NCBI GenBank assembly: GCA_030512295.1
Contig: JAULSR010000003.1
Location: 992,001-1,056,000 of the forward strand
Length of the DNA: 64,000 bases
From: Bombardia bombarda
Lineage: Eukaryota; Ascomycota; Sordariomycetes; Sordariales; Lasiosphaeriaceae
Direction of reading: 5' to 3'
Every line of letters begins with the position of its first letter. Positions within the stretch are counted from its first letter, which is position 1. Of the stretch, positions 1-10,863 are shown piece after piece. The translations under genes were made by a program, and so were the position numbers. The notes beneath the pieces are model-generated. The model saw nothing but the letters and a program-made list of their open reading frames with translations. It did no database searches and was not told where the DNA came from.

Positions 1-2100
1 TGAAAGTCAGCCCATTCGCCGCCTTGAAATCCCCCTCCTCGATATACAAATACTCCAGCCCGTGATCCCCCTCCTCCTCAAGATCAAACAAGCCCTCCCT
101 CCCGTCCCTCGTCCCCTCCCGCAGCAGAAACCTCGCCTTCCCACTGAAGTGCCCGCTCGGGTGACTCGGCAGCCGGCTGACCAAATCGCGCTCCAGCCGC
201 CACTCGCCCAGCAGCGAGCGGAACACGGCGCGCGCGACGAACCCGCCGCCCGCGACGCCCGCCAAGACCGCGGCCTCGGCCTGGCTGAGCGACTTGTGCG
301 CCTCGGCCTGTTGCGCCTCGGTTGGACTTTTGGGTGGATATCGCGCTGGGGTGAGCACGTCCATCTCGCGGCCGAGGGGCGGCCCGCGCGGCATCTTGGT
401 GGTGGGCGGGAGGCCGCTGGTCTCGAGGGCGGCGGCGAGCTGCTGCACGAGCCAGGCGAAGTCGCCCATGGGGAACTGGGAGGCGCGGGCGGGGTCGGCG
501 CGCAGGGCGGCGGTGCGCGCGAGGGAGGTGTCGGAGGCTAGGGCGGCGCGCATGGCTGGGGATAAGGTGGAGTTGCTGCCGTTGCTGTCGAGGTCGCTGT
601 CGGCCTGCCAGAGGGCAGTGAGGAAGCGCGCCTGCAGCTCCATGACGGTCCAGTAGGGGGAGCGGTAGAAGCCTACGAAGCCGAGGTGGGGGATGGCCGG
701 GTGGTGGGTGTTGTGGAAGGCTAGGGCGATGGTGTTGTTGATGTCGTTGGGGGAGACGGATAGGGTCTCGCGGATGGCTTGGGGTAGGAAGGATATTGAA
801 GAGGAGGCTTCGAAGCCGGTGGCGAGGACTACGGCGGCGATGTTGGAGATTGTTGACGACTCGGGTTTGTCTGGGTTTAGGGAGGAGATTGTGGCGTCGG
901 TGCCGGTGAGGGATAAGAGCTTGCCGTGGGAGACGGAGATGAGGCCGGAGCGGACAAAGTCCATGTAGTAGTCGCTTATAGCGAGGTACGGTGGCTTCTC
1001 GGTGTCCGTGTCTTTGATGGCGAGAGCCGGGGAGAAGTTGGACTGGTCTGTTCCGGCAGCGGCTTGGAGTATGCCGTGAACTTTCTTCGCCTGCTCTGGA
1101 GAGATGTGGCCCTGGGTGTTAACGAGTGGCTGTGGTCTGTTTGCAATGTTACCGGTGTTGAGGTCCATCGGCAGGAAAGGGGGAGCCGAGAGTTTAGGCT
1201 GTAGTTGCGAAGGTCGTTAGTCGTGTTCAACTTCCCGCACGGTCGCAGGCAGAATTCATACCTTTGGAGAAGTGTACAGAGGCAAAACCCAGACCGGTCG
1301 CTGAGTGACGTGGTGCAGTGAATACTTGTCCGGGTTAGGTATTGGGCTTGGATCTGGCGTGTGGACAGCTGACGAGAGATGGGTTGCCATGGTGCCCGCG
1401 ATCTCGAAGCCAGACATTTGACCTCCGACGATCAGGATCTTGCCCCCCTTTCCGTCATTCTTCGCAAGCAATCCGGATAGGTCGCGATACTTGCTGCTGT
1501 GAAGGATGGGGACGTCTGAATTTTCCAACAGACCCTGCGGCATTACAGGTTTTCCAAAGAAGCCAGAAGCAACCAGGAGATAGTCGAATGTTTGCTCCTT
1601 TGCCACGCCGTCGAAAGAACACGCCAGAACTCGCCATCCAGATGGCGTTTCATCGCCAACAGAGGTCTCCAAAGGATCGACTGACTCGACTCGCGTGCCG
1701 AGGTGTAATGTTGCTGCCTGACAGTATTTCTCATAGTACCGTTCCAGATAGCGACCGACCTGCCAGGCGTGCGGCAACTGGGGAACATCATCTTCCCAGG
1801 CTAGATCACTGAATTGAACTGTGTGTCTGCTCCCGTTTGTGAGCATGAGAGGATGGACCTGGCCGCCCGTGTCATCTCTGCTCGAAGGCCAGAGCCCGCC
1901 AATACGGGTCTGAGCCTCCAAGATGGTCACATTGAAGGTTCCTTCAGGAGCATCGTGAAGGAGAGACTTGGCCGCAGTGATGCCGGCGGGTCCGGCGCCT
2001 GGAATAATCAATCAGAGAGGGGTGCCCGAGAACATGGGCCAGGAATGGCCAGGGAAAAGGGCATGAACAACGCACCGATTATGCAAACCGTCTTTGGCAT
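1..2100 (-). CDS. FAD-dependent (flavin-containing) monooxygenase with C-terminal DUF6314-like domain, 3' end outside the window
   Basis: Predicted flavoprotein oxidoreductase of the flavin-containing/Baeyer-Villiger monooxygenase type, using FAD and NADPH to oxygenate an unknown small substrate. Exons on the minus strand: 2100-2076, 1998-1262 and 1198-<1, with introns 2075-1999 and 1261-1199, both GT..AG; the second has a CTAAC branch site. Splicing the first intron creates the FAD dinucleotide motif IIGAGPAG at residues 7-14. A second nucleotide-binding motif, IVGGQMSG, lies near residue 195, and the ATGFEASSS motif usual in this family lies in exon 3. The last visible ~60 residues (HFSGKARFL ... 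YLYIEEGDF) look like the DUF6314 domain that fungal FAD oxidoreductases often carry at the C-terminus. About 653 codons are visible and the stop is not reached. The ATG at 2100 is chosen because it restores the Rossmann strand. Substrate unknown; no cluster partner is visible on this side. Confidence 0.85.
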
Positions 2101-3707
2101 GGTGGAGGTGACGGCGGTGAGCGGGCGGGAAGGTGCTGCACGACGGGAGATCAGCCCAGCAACGGCTTCTCCAAGACTCGGAAGCCGGGATCGGACCGCT
2201 GGAGGAAAACGGGATCGGAACAGGGTGGGCAACCGAAGAAAAGGGGGTTGACGACAAGAGGTGGGGTAGAACAATGCCAAAGTTGGGTCAATGCGATGTG
2301 CAGCAAATCCAGATTGGCATCGACTCGGGAAATGTGGCAGTAGGATGGATCGCGGTTTAAGCCAGGTACGAAGTTCGGTTGCTGATTGTTATTACCCCAC
2401 CTTTGGGTCACAGGCCCAAGCGAAGGTGAAAAATTGGGGTTGCGCAAGGTCCTTAACAGTTGGCTGGCCAATAGTGTGCTAAAACTGTTAGGACACTTGC
2501 AAAACCCTCAAGTCGCCCCTGATAACGATAAAAAGTCTGATTGAAAATCTCACATCTTTGACACTTGAAGACGCTGTCAACGAAGTGAATTAGCTTACGT
2601 TGGGATAGCGGGTACTCAGCTGCCACGGCCAGCATTGCTGCGAGGGACATGGGCTGTACAGCTAGGAGCATCACACACCAGCACCTTCACACTCTGCCAC
2701 ATAACATCGTCTTCTTCGAACAAGGATTGATTGCGTTCCTTATTAATATGTCTGCCATGCATCTTGATGTTTCTGACTTTCCGTTATTGTACCCTGGCTC
2801 ACGGTATTGATAGGCCGTCTCCCCAAACCCCGAAGACATCAAGCCAAACACGCATCGTCCCACAGAACACTGCATTTTGCAGTTTACAGCTGGCGCGATC
2901 GATTATGTCCGATGAGGACCTCGTGATCTCGCAGCGTAGCCGATAGCGCGCGCAACCCGTCTTCATGTCTCGTCTGTCTGCGTCTGTTCTGCATCTCTGC
3001 ATCCGCGCCGCTACACTGCTGAAGAATAAAAATGTGGGAGGGAGCGGTGAAAGATGGTCCAATGCTTTGTGGTGCAGCCTTGCCTTTTCTTTTCGTGAGC
3101 GTGCACCTTTCTGACTAGCGACGCAATCCTATGCAGCCTTCCAGATTCTTGGCGGGAGATGGATGCAATGAACCGGAACTTGGCAGGTGCTCTGCGCTGA
3201 ACGATCCAACCCATTCCATTCATTGGCATCAGGGCTCGTAACAGGTGCCGATAGTTCACCAGCGCACGTGGTGCAATAAGGGAATGCTCGTGTTGACAAA
3301 AATAAAACGAAATCGAGTTTGCCTAAATTAAGAGCAACGTGTTTGGCTCGGGTCGCGCTCCCGAGACCAGATCCGGCGCTTGTTCAGTTGAGGTTGTTCT
3401 ACTTCAGTAGCGAGACGGGAGACGGTGCTAGCGCCGGCGCCGAGCGAATGCAAACCTCAAACTTGCACCACATCGACGCTAGCTCTAACCATCGTGGCTT
3501 GCAGGGGCCGCTTACACAGTACAGAAGTACAGACTTTAGGCTTCCATCAATAGTGTCTGGCTCCCGCCTCGGCACGCCAAGCTTGACAAGACTGTGACTC
3601 GCGTCTTGGCCCAATGCCAATTTCCTTAGCTGCCGTTTCCATCTGCTTTATCTTGACCTCGACTCATCACACACCTGGCTGGTAGAGTGTGCGCTGGACA
3701 AGATCTG

Positions 3708-3756
3708 GCATGGTTTTTCCCTGCCATGATTTCCCTGCCATGATTTCCCCGCCATG
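3708..3756. repeat. Imperfect short tandem repeat, unit about 15 bp
   Basis: Three to four head-to-tail copies of a unit close to CCCTGCCATGATTT, with the last copies slightly diverged. No function is visible. Confidence 0.6.
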
Positions 3757-4183
3757 TCGCTTTTCAATGTCCTGTGCGCCAGATTACCTACTTCTCCTCA
3801 ATAGCAACGGGCATGTGAGTCGACATGGATGCGTCGACCCGAGACCGAAGACTACATGAAAGACTGACGGCCGCCGTCACTTGAGATTGTATCCCGAAAT
3901 ATCTCGTCGGAAATCAATCATTGGACATGAAGACGGGCGGCTACCGACAGCAACATGGGCGTACATGTGTGTAACAACTCTTGTCCCCAGCCCGACAGCT
4001 ACCTGGAGGGGTTTGGGCGATCGCCATCCAACAATTTATTGATTGCTCGTTCATGTTCACTGCTTGTCTGGGACAGATCTGGCACAACCCTCGTCTGCAC
4101 GTGGTCCACAAGCAGTCCCACCGGGCGGCTGCTCGATGGACTGGCATTGCAGACGGCAACTTGCCCAGACCGACCTACTACTA

Positions 4184-4214
4184 TAGGTAGGTAGGTAGGT
4201 AGGTAGGGTAGGTG
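4184..4214. repeat. TAGG tetranucleotide microsatellite
   Basis: Run of (TAGG)n with one interruption. The same tetranucleotide recurs in the window, for example in the intron of the subtilisin gene (~18538-18556) and in intron 1 of the aminotransferase (~36102-36124). Confidence 0.8.
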
Positions 4215-6972
4215 GTCAGGTATTAATGCTTCTTCTTCTGGATTGAGGCCAGGGCAAGAGCGGATGTTTGCTTATGAATGACTGAGGCTTATGAATGACT
4301 GAGCGAGCACTAATTATGTGTTCAGTCTTTAGTACCCGTCGCACCCAAATGGGCCGTTTAACGGGAGCAGCCAGGCACCATCAGGCTCAACTCTCACCAT
4401 GATACCTAGGACATGATGCGACGATGCCCACATCCCGAGCCTGGCTCCGAGCTCCGATATCGAACAAACTTCGGAGTGGCCGTGGCAAACAGAGCTGTGG
4501 TCCAATGGATTAAAGCCACTCGACCTGAGTAACTGGCACAATAAGCAGTGCTGAATACAAGGCGGTGCTTTCCTAGGTAACAGCTCTGTGGACGGAAAAA
4601 AACACCAGAAAACAATCAGATAAAGCAGCAAAGGACACAAAGAACAGTCGGCGCTTGTCCGTTAGATTGCTCTCCGATTCCCGCTATGTCCAGCTCTGCA
4701 GTGGTCTCACATAGCGTTGAGCGAGCATGAACAAGGATGCTACCTAAATCAGGATGAAATATCCTGCTCGCTAATAAAGGCCGTAAGTACCTGATAACTA
4801 CTAGTCTATAGGTTCGTTGACCACTTGCCCCAATGCCCGAGCATTCTCGCTTGTGGGATTTATTGGTGGAGCGGAACATGATGGGTAGGACAGAGCGGTA
4901 CTTTGAGCGAGTGTGGACCTGGTGGGCTGAGAGTGAGACACCATGACGCCCGTGGTGACGAGGCCCCTGGATTGTGATCTCGCCGATTACCTAGCGAGGC
5001 AATAAACTCTTCTCCTTAGCTCGCACCGTCAGGGCTATCTATTAACAATACTCTCCAGTGTTCCTTCTCCAGTGTTCCTTTTCGAAAACAAAAAGGGGGA
5101 TGTTGCTCGAGCAGGATTGCCGGGGCCATGGCACAGGACTGATTGGGTGGGACAAGGTCGATTAATCGCCTCTTGACGGATGGTTCAGACAGTTACACAG
5201 TCAATATTCTAGAAAGACCAAGGTGTCCCTGCCCGCAGCTAGGCCGAAGGTTGTGATCCCGTGGCCAGCAGCCAATACCCGACCTCCCGGTTACGGGTGC
5301 CATGGCCGCCTGGGATGGGGCATGCATGGGATATCGATGTGGCAGTATGTGATTGCCAGAGACATGTTTCCGACATTCGAAGTGCCATGTACATCAATCA
5401 CCCACTTACCTTACTATCGGGTTGGGAAGCCGAAGGCGATGCAAGCCAATCTCAGATGGATTTGTTTGGGATTAAAAAGCCCCAGATGACCGCGTGGAAT
5501 AACAACAATTGGCAATGGAAGAGCTGGATCGGGCATCCATGTCTGTGTGTCGTGGCCGTCGGCGACCAAGTCAGGATGCAGGATAAGGCATGTACACACA
5601 CGATGGAGACGCAAAGTTATGTGCCCTGCGCAACCTTGGACCGACGCATCGTCGCAGTAGGGAAGATAGGGTCCATGCCATGCAGGATGTGCCGCCCAAG
5701 CATGGAACCCGCATATTCAAGTTATTTAACAACCTCAATCTGCCTATTTACCTGCCCTTTCCGAGCCTCCCATTACACACACACACACATCTGCCATTGA
5801 GTTATCTTGCCTCTCCCCCACCTACTTTCCTTTTCCACGGGCAAGGTTGCATTCTGGTTTCTTTTATTCTTGGTACAGTACCACAGACCTACATATACAC
5901 CTTACCCTCTTTACACCGCACTAACCGATTGGGGCTTCCACGAGACCACGACACCTAGAGAACAGCAGACAGCGGAATCGGCAATCTGCAAATCAGCATT
6001 GACACCGCCGACCGGTCATTTCCAGACTTGGCCCACATTGGGATCCAATCTTTCCATCGACCATTGATTCGGCGGCAAAACTTTCCGATTGAAACTGACT
6101 GGGCTGCCTCATTTTGCTTGGCTCGATCCAATCTGGCAGTGAAAAGTGGAAAAGCCCCATCACACTGTTCACACATCACCCCGCGTTTCGCTATTCATGG
6201 CCATGTCGCTCCCTGTTCCGCACCTCCAGACCCTTTGAGAACAAAAGTTCCATAAGCTGGGGTATCCGTATTCCACCCCACTCACACACCACTCGCTCCC
6301 TCTCCCGTCCCTCCTTTACCCATTTTTCATTGCCTGGGACCCTGCACGGGACCATTGACCGCCAGCTTCTCCCCCCCCCCCCACTCCCCCCCATCGTGCG
6401 CGAGAGCGGGACGCACGGCCGACGACCGGGCTTAACAACACCCACTCATTCACTCGTTGGATCCAACCATCCAAGCACACACAAACAATCGAAGCGTGGC
6501 AACAAGACTGGGGTAGTCTAGACTACCCATTGGGCGCCGGTGCCGAGTCACGACCTCAGTCTGGTGCTAGTCGAGACAAAGAACGAGAAGAAGGGTGGAT
6601 ACTGCTTTGCGCGAGGATGATGGGTGAGTGAAAGTGACAAACCCTGAGTGAAATGATCTGAGGAGTAACTGTGCACTATGATGCCGGTGGTGGGTGTGAT
6701 GGGATTTGGGATGGCCGACCACCCACGCTCGAGTTCGTGCAGGGCAGGGAGCTCATCATTTCCCCTCTTGGTTGCAGGCCGACCACTAACACCGACACAC
6801 ACAACCTGCCTACCTTACCCTGTCATGACAGAAAGGAAATACAACTCAGGGAAGCCCGCCACACACCTACTCGCGCAAAACCTTGACAAAGTTTATTAAT
6901 CCTGCTCTGCCCCCTCACGTCCCCCGATTTTACCCCATCCCCTCACCTCCCCAACTTTTCGGTGGATTCCCA

Positions 6973-6980
6973 TATATAAA
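6973..6980 (+). promoter_or_regulatory. TATA-box-like element upstream of the MFS gene
   Basis: TATATAAA about 200 bp before the proposed start codon of the MFS transporter, followed by a C/T-rich leader with a long poly-C run at 7064-7086. Position and sequence fit a core promoter, but this is not tested. Confidence 0.35.
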
Positions 6981-7063
6981 ACAGCCCTAGTGTGTGGCTT
7001 TGCGTTGTTCTGCCTTTTGCTTTGATACAACCTTATCTCTGGTCGTGACGACGACTGACACCG

Positions 7064-7086
7064 ACCCCCCCCCCCCCCCTCCCCCC
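7064..7086. repeat. Poly-C tract in the presumed 5' UTR of the MFS gene
   Basis: A 16-base C run, one T, then six more C. Similar long C or G runs occur at 6371 and 15464. Length polymorphism or assembly error is likely here. Confidence 0.8.
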
Positions 7087-7176
7087 TTGTTAGGTCCATT
7101 CAGCAAAAAGACCAGTCTCAAGTCACCGGCTGCCGCCGCCGAAGAGAAACTCGACTACGACTACTTTGACCAAGTG

Positions 7177-8957
7177 ATGGTCGAGGTCAATATGAGCGAG
7201 CTCGAGGCCGCCTCCGCAGCGGAGAAGGGCGGGTCGCAAGATGACGTCCACGGCAGCCACGACGAGGGCGCGGGCGGCTATGGTGACCTCCCCGCCGATC
7301 CGGATGCGCATCTGACGGCGGCGGAGAAGGACGAGGTGGTGAGAAATATATCCCATCTCATGCAGTTGAGGAGATCAAAATGCTGACGTTGACATGGTGA
7401 CAGGATCGCAAATTGGTCTGGCGACTGGACCTGATTCTCATTCCTTGGGTGAGTAAACCACAGAACAGAATTCCAGAGAGAACGGGAGTAAAACAACCCA
7501 CAAGCCGACCGCGTACTGACAATCATCACCACCAAACCAGCTCTGCCTCCTCTACCTCCTGGCGTTCCTCGACCGCACCAACATCGGCAACGCCCGCATC
7601 GCCGGCCTGACTACGGACCTGGACCTCACCACCCCCAGCTACAACGCCACCCTCACCATCTTCTTCGTCTCCTACGCCGTCTTTGAGCCCATAACCAACA
7701 TCCTCCTCAAGCGGCTGCGTCCTTCCATCTTCATCCCCATCATCATGTTTGTGCCCCCTTGTCTTCCCTATCCCCAACCCCCCCCCCCCCGGGGTCTCGC
7801 GCCATCCCAAAATCTAACAGTTGACAATCAGGGTGCTCTGGGGCATCTGCATGATCTCCATGGGCTTCGTCACAACCTGGTCTGGCCTCATGGCCGCCCG
7901 CTGGTTCCTCGGCCTGACCGAGGCCGGCCTCTTCCCCGGCGTCAACTACTACCTCTCGTGCTGGTACAAGCGCTCGGAATTCGGCATCCGCGCCGCCATC
8001 TTCTTCTCCGCCGCCGCTCTGTCGGGGTCCTTTGGCGGCCTGCTCGCCGCCGCCATCGACCTCATGGACGGCCTCGGCGGCCGCCCCGGCTGGGCCTGGA
8101 TCTTCATCCTCGAGGGCCTGCTGACCGTCGTCATCGGCTTTGCGTCCTTCCTCATGGTGCACGACTTCCCCGACGAGGCGACGTTTCTGTCAGACGACGA
8201 CAGGGCGAGGGTCCTGCGACGACTGAAGCTCGACCAGCAGAGCTCGGCTGAGCACGAGCAGTTCCGGATGAGCTACTTCTGGGCGGCGATGAAGGACTGG
8301 AAGATGTGGCTGGGCATGGCCATCTACATGGGCTGTGACATGCCGCTGTATGCGTTCAGTCTGTTCCTGCCGACGATTGTGAATAATCTGGGGTGGGGCA
8401 CCAGCGTGGTGCGCGCGCAGCTCATGAGCGTTCCGCCGTATGCCGTCGCCGCGGTCATGACGGTGGCGATCGGGTTTATCGCGGACCGGACCAAGTCGCG
8501 TGGTTTGTGCAACATCTTGGTGTCGCTGCTTGGCGTGGCGGGGTTTGCCATGCTGCTGGGCTCGCACAACCCGGCGGTGCAGTACGCCGGGACTTTCCTG
8601 GGTGCCATGGGCATCTACCCGTGCATTGCGAACACGATCAGCTGGATGGCGAATAACATCGAGGGCGTGTATAAGAGGGGGGTGGTGCTGGGGTTTGTGA
8701 TTGGCTGGGGGAATTTGAACGGGGTGGTCAGTAGCAACATCTACTTCAACGGGCCGCATTATCCGGAGGGACACGGGGTGGTGATGGGGTACATGGCGGT
8801 GTTTTTGTTTGGCGGGAGTGTGCTGATGACGGTGTTGTTGAGAAGGGAGAATGCGAAGAGGAGGAGGGGTGAGAGGGACGGGTGGGTGCAGGGGTTGAGC
8901 GAGAAGGAGGTGGAGATGTTGGGGGATCGGAGGCCGGATTTTTATTATACTACTTGA
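7177..8957 (+). CDS. MFS transporter, allantoate permease (Dal5/anion:cation symporter) family
   Basis: Proton-coupled uptake carrier of the plasma membrane for an organic anion such as allantoate, ureidosuccinate or a vitamin; the substrate cannot be told. Exons 7177-7338, 7404-7448, 7541-7746 and 7832-8957 give 512 residues, a normal length for the family. The introns (65, 92 and 85 nt) join the family landmarks: DRKLVWRLDLILIPW before TM1, LCLLYLLAFLDRTNIGNARI in TM1-loop, TARWFLG-like sequence MAARWFLGLTEAG in TM4-5, and the C-terminal half with SWMANNIEG and FVIGWGNLNGVVSSNIY, typical of Dal5-like carriers. About twelve hydrophobic segments are visible. The first two ATGs of the acidic N-terminus are at 7177 and 7192 and either could be used; an in-frame ATG at 6994 would add an unlikely Pro-rich leader. 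The gene stands alone. Confidence 0.9.
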
Positions 8958-9527
8958 GTGGTGGTGGTGAATTTCATGGGGTATGGGAAAGAGGGGGATT
9001 TGTTTTTGTTTTCTTCTCTTCTGATTGGGGTGGTGGATATCTCTTCTTTTCTTCAGTTGGGGTTAGGCTTCTTGCGACTACGCTACTGTTTGGGTTCACG
9101 CTTGGTGGCACAGGTGGTTTATCTCAGCGGTTGAGACATAGAGAGTCACGATACCATTTAGGGCATGTCAACTGCCAAGGGTGTCAACTGCCAAGGGTGT
9201 CAACTGCCAAGTGTAGAACATCTGCCTCTACTATGAATCATACAAAGCCTGAAGTTTGAGTACTCCGAATGCCCATGCAGCAAAGAACTGATGTTGATTT
9301 CTGGGGTAATCGCGTCTTTAATGTATACCTATTTAGTGCAATGCGCCATATTGGACAGAGGGAGTGCTTAGTGTATGACCTGAGTAGGTAGGTACCAAAA
9401 CAATCATGAATGGATGTCACTGTATTAGTACACCGATATCGAACATGGATTTCATTTTTTAGTATAGCTTAGCATTATCGTTGCCGGTAGGAATTTAAAA
9501 ATTGCCGTAAGAATACTAGTCTAGTAG
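8958..9527. other. Intergenic region with a short direct-repeat triplet
   Basis: No coding signal seen. Holds the 3' flank of the MFS gene (T-rich), the 16-bp repeat at 9165-9212 and an AT-richer stretch running into the decayed STAND locus. Confidence 0.5.
9165..9212. repeat. Three tandem copies of a 16-bp unit (GTGTCAACTGCCAAGG)
   Basis: Three adjacent near-perfect copies. The core GTGTCAACTGCCAAG appears once more, 44 kb away at 53825-53839. There are no spacers and no cas context, so it is not a CRISPR array. Confidence 0.8.
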
Positions 9528-10476
9528 ATGTCAACCGTAGATGTCAACCTAACAAACAGGATGGAAGTCAATAACGTTTCTTGTCACTCAAGGCCTCAAT
9601 TCAAGTTCATTAGTGTTAGGCAAAGTCTGCAACCAATCCATTCGAAAGCTCTTCCAGTATCGAACACGGGTGTCAATAATGACATGCAGGTTGAACACAA
9701 CAGCGGCCGGATAAACTACTAGTCTACAACACCGCAGATCTGAACGACTAATGCCTGACCGATTTGTTCCTCACTGACCCCGGCGACGACAAGGAGAGAA
9801 TCAAGGAAATCAAAAGGCCACCTGACCGAAGGCTCCGGCAAATGGATCCTAGAGCACGCCAACTTTCAAAGCTGGTACCATGATTATCACCACAATCTTT
9901 TGTGGATCAAGGGCGACCTTGGCAAAGGAAAGACGATGGTTTTGATTGGCATCATTGAGGAGCTTGAGCGCAGGATTGATCTGATCAAAGCCAAGTAACC
10001 AACCGTTGCATCCTCCTCCAAGCAGCCGGTTGTCAACGCAATCCCCGTCATAGCTTACACTTTCTTCGAGCCAATCGCCAAGGAGCGCAGCGACGCCACG
10101 TCCATTCTGAGGGCACTCATCCATCTCCTGGCTCATCAAAGACCATCACTGGCGTCAGACCTCCGCGAGAGATACAGCGCATCGGGCCCCAAGCTCTTTG
10201 AAGGCATGAACGCATTCACCACACTGAAGAATATACTCGCTTTGATCCCGCCATTTTTCAAGAATGAATCACTGCGCCTTTATGATCGCGACATCATTTA
10301 TCTAGCTCTTAAGAGGATGGCTTGTTAGGTTGGATGATCTTTACGAACGGAAGATGAGTCGAGTTGAGAGACATCGACAGGGCGAGACATCGTTGAGGAT
10401 TCTTTCAATGGTTGCGATTGCCTTTCTGCCCCTGTACACAAAAGAAACTCTTGATACCCTTGATGTCCTTGATTAG
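9528..10476 (+). pseudogene. Decayed STAND (NLR-like) receptor: amyloid-type N-terminal motif followed by NACHT NTPase domain
   Basis: Remnant of a fungal NACHT signal-transducing ATPase. An N-terminal open stretch (9528-9722) ends in GVNNDMQVEHNSGRIN, resembling the G/N/Q-rich amyloid motifs that precede NACHT domains. After a TAG comes the conserved linker ending LFLTDPGDDKERIKEIK (9751-9815, one TAA inside), then a one-base shift in an A run, then WILEHANFQSW and the Walker A region LLWIKGDLGKGKT (~9899-9935). The frame continues after a TAA at 9997 through helical NACHT sequence (ILRALIHLL, RERYSASGPKLFEG) to a TAG at 10326. A further piece in another frame, LYERKMSRVERHRQGE ... LSMVAIAFLPL, matches the winged-helix-like part after NACHT. 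Walker B and the repeat domain are missing. Stops and frame loss make it a pseudogene. The assignment rests on remembered family patterns. Confidence 0.7.
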
Positions 10477-10551
10477 AAGTCGGATCCTCCCGTGGAGCGC
10501 CGGGGCAACGAGCCCAACGATGATAGCTGCGGTAGATAGAGGATCGGTCAT
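10405..10551 (-). pseudogene. Fragment resembling the N-terminus of another STAND-type protein, antisense to the NACHT remnant
   Basis: From an ATG at 10551 the minus strand reads MTDPLSTAAIIVGLVAPALH followed by a basic/hydrophobic helix (RIRLLIKDIKGIK). This is the typical opening of fungal STAND N-terminal domains of the PigL_N-like kind. The frame ends after 48 codons with no splice site linking it to more coding sequence. It overlaps the end of the plus-strand NACHT remnant, which suggests a rearrangement joining two broken genes head to head. Short, so the call is tentative. Confidence 0.4.
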
Positions 10552-10863
10552 TGCCGCTGGCAACACTTGATAACTTCAATCTCTTGTCGGCGAGAGGGAG
10601 CGGAACATGCTATCTATCCCCCTGTTTGTAAGCTCGTGGCTATTTCTGAGGCTGGTGGGAGAGTACCGAGGGTGAAACAATGCGAGTGCCGTGCCTGTGC
10701 CTTGGGGAGTGTATGAGGGCGGGGAGCCTCGCCACTTTCCGTGTGCGTTGCGTTGCTGCCTGGGTTGCCATGCGCTTGCATCTAACGTTACATTGCATGA
10801 CAGCTGGCTGTCGGCGCCGGACTGGAGACGATGAAGATTATGGCCTAGCTAACATGTCGCTAG

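Larger units (their letters stand above)
2101..7176. other. Long intergenic stretch without a supported gene
   Basis: About 5 kb between two genes that both point away from it (FMO on minus, MFS on plus), so it holds both promoters. Only short open frames occur, none with a recognisable domain or a coherent spliced model. It contains small tandem repeats (3708-3756, 4184-4214, and a duplicated CTCCAGTGTTCCTT near 5051-5080), CT-rich stretches at 5750-5850 and 6290-6420, and poly-C runs near 6371 and 7064. A short lineage-specific gene or non-coding RNA cannot be excluded. Confidence 0.5.

Noticed and set aside
9165..9212. Possible CRISPR-like direct repeats
   Set aside because: Units are directly adjacent without spacers, in a eukaryotic genome.
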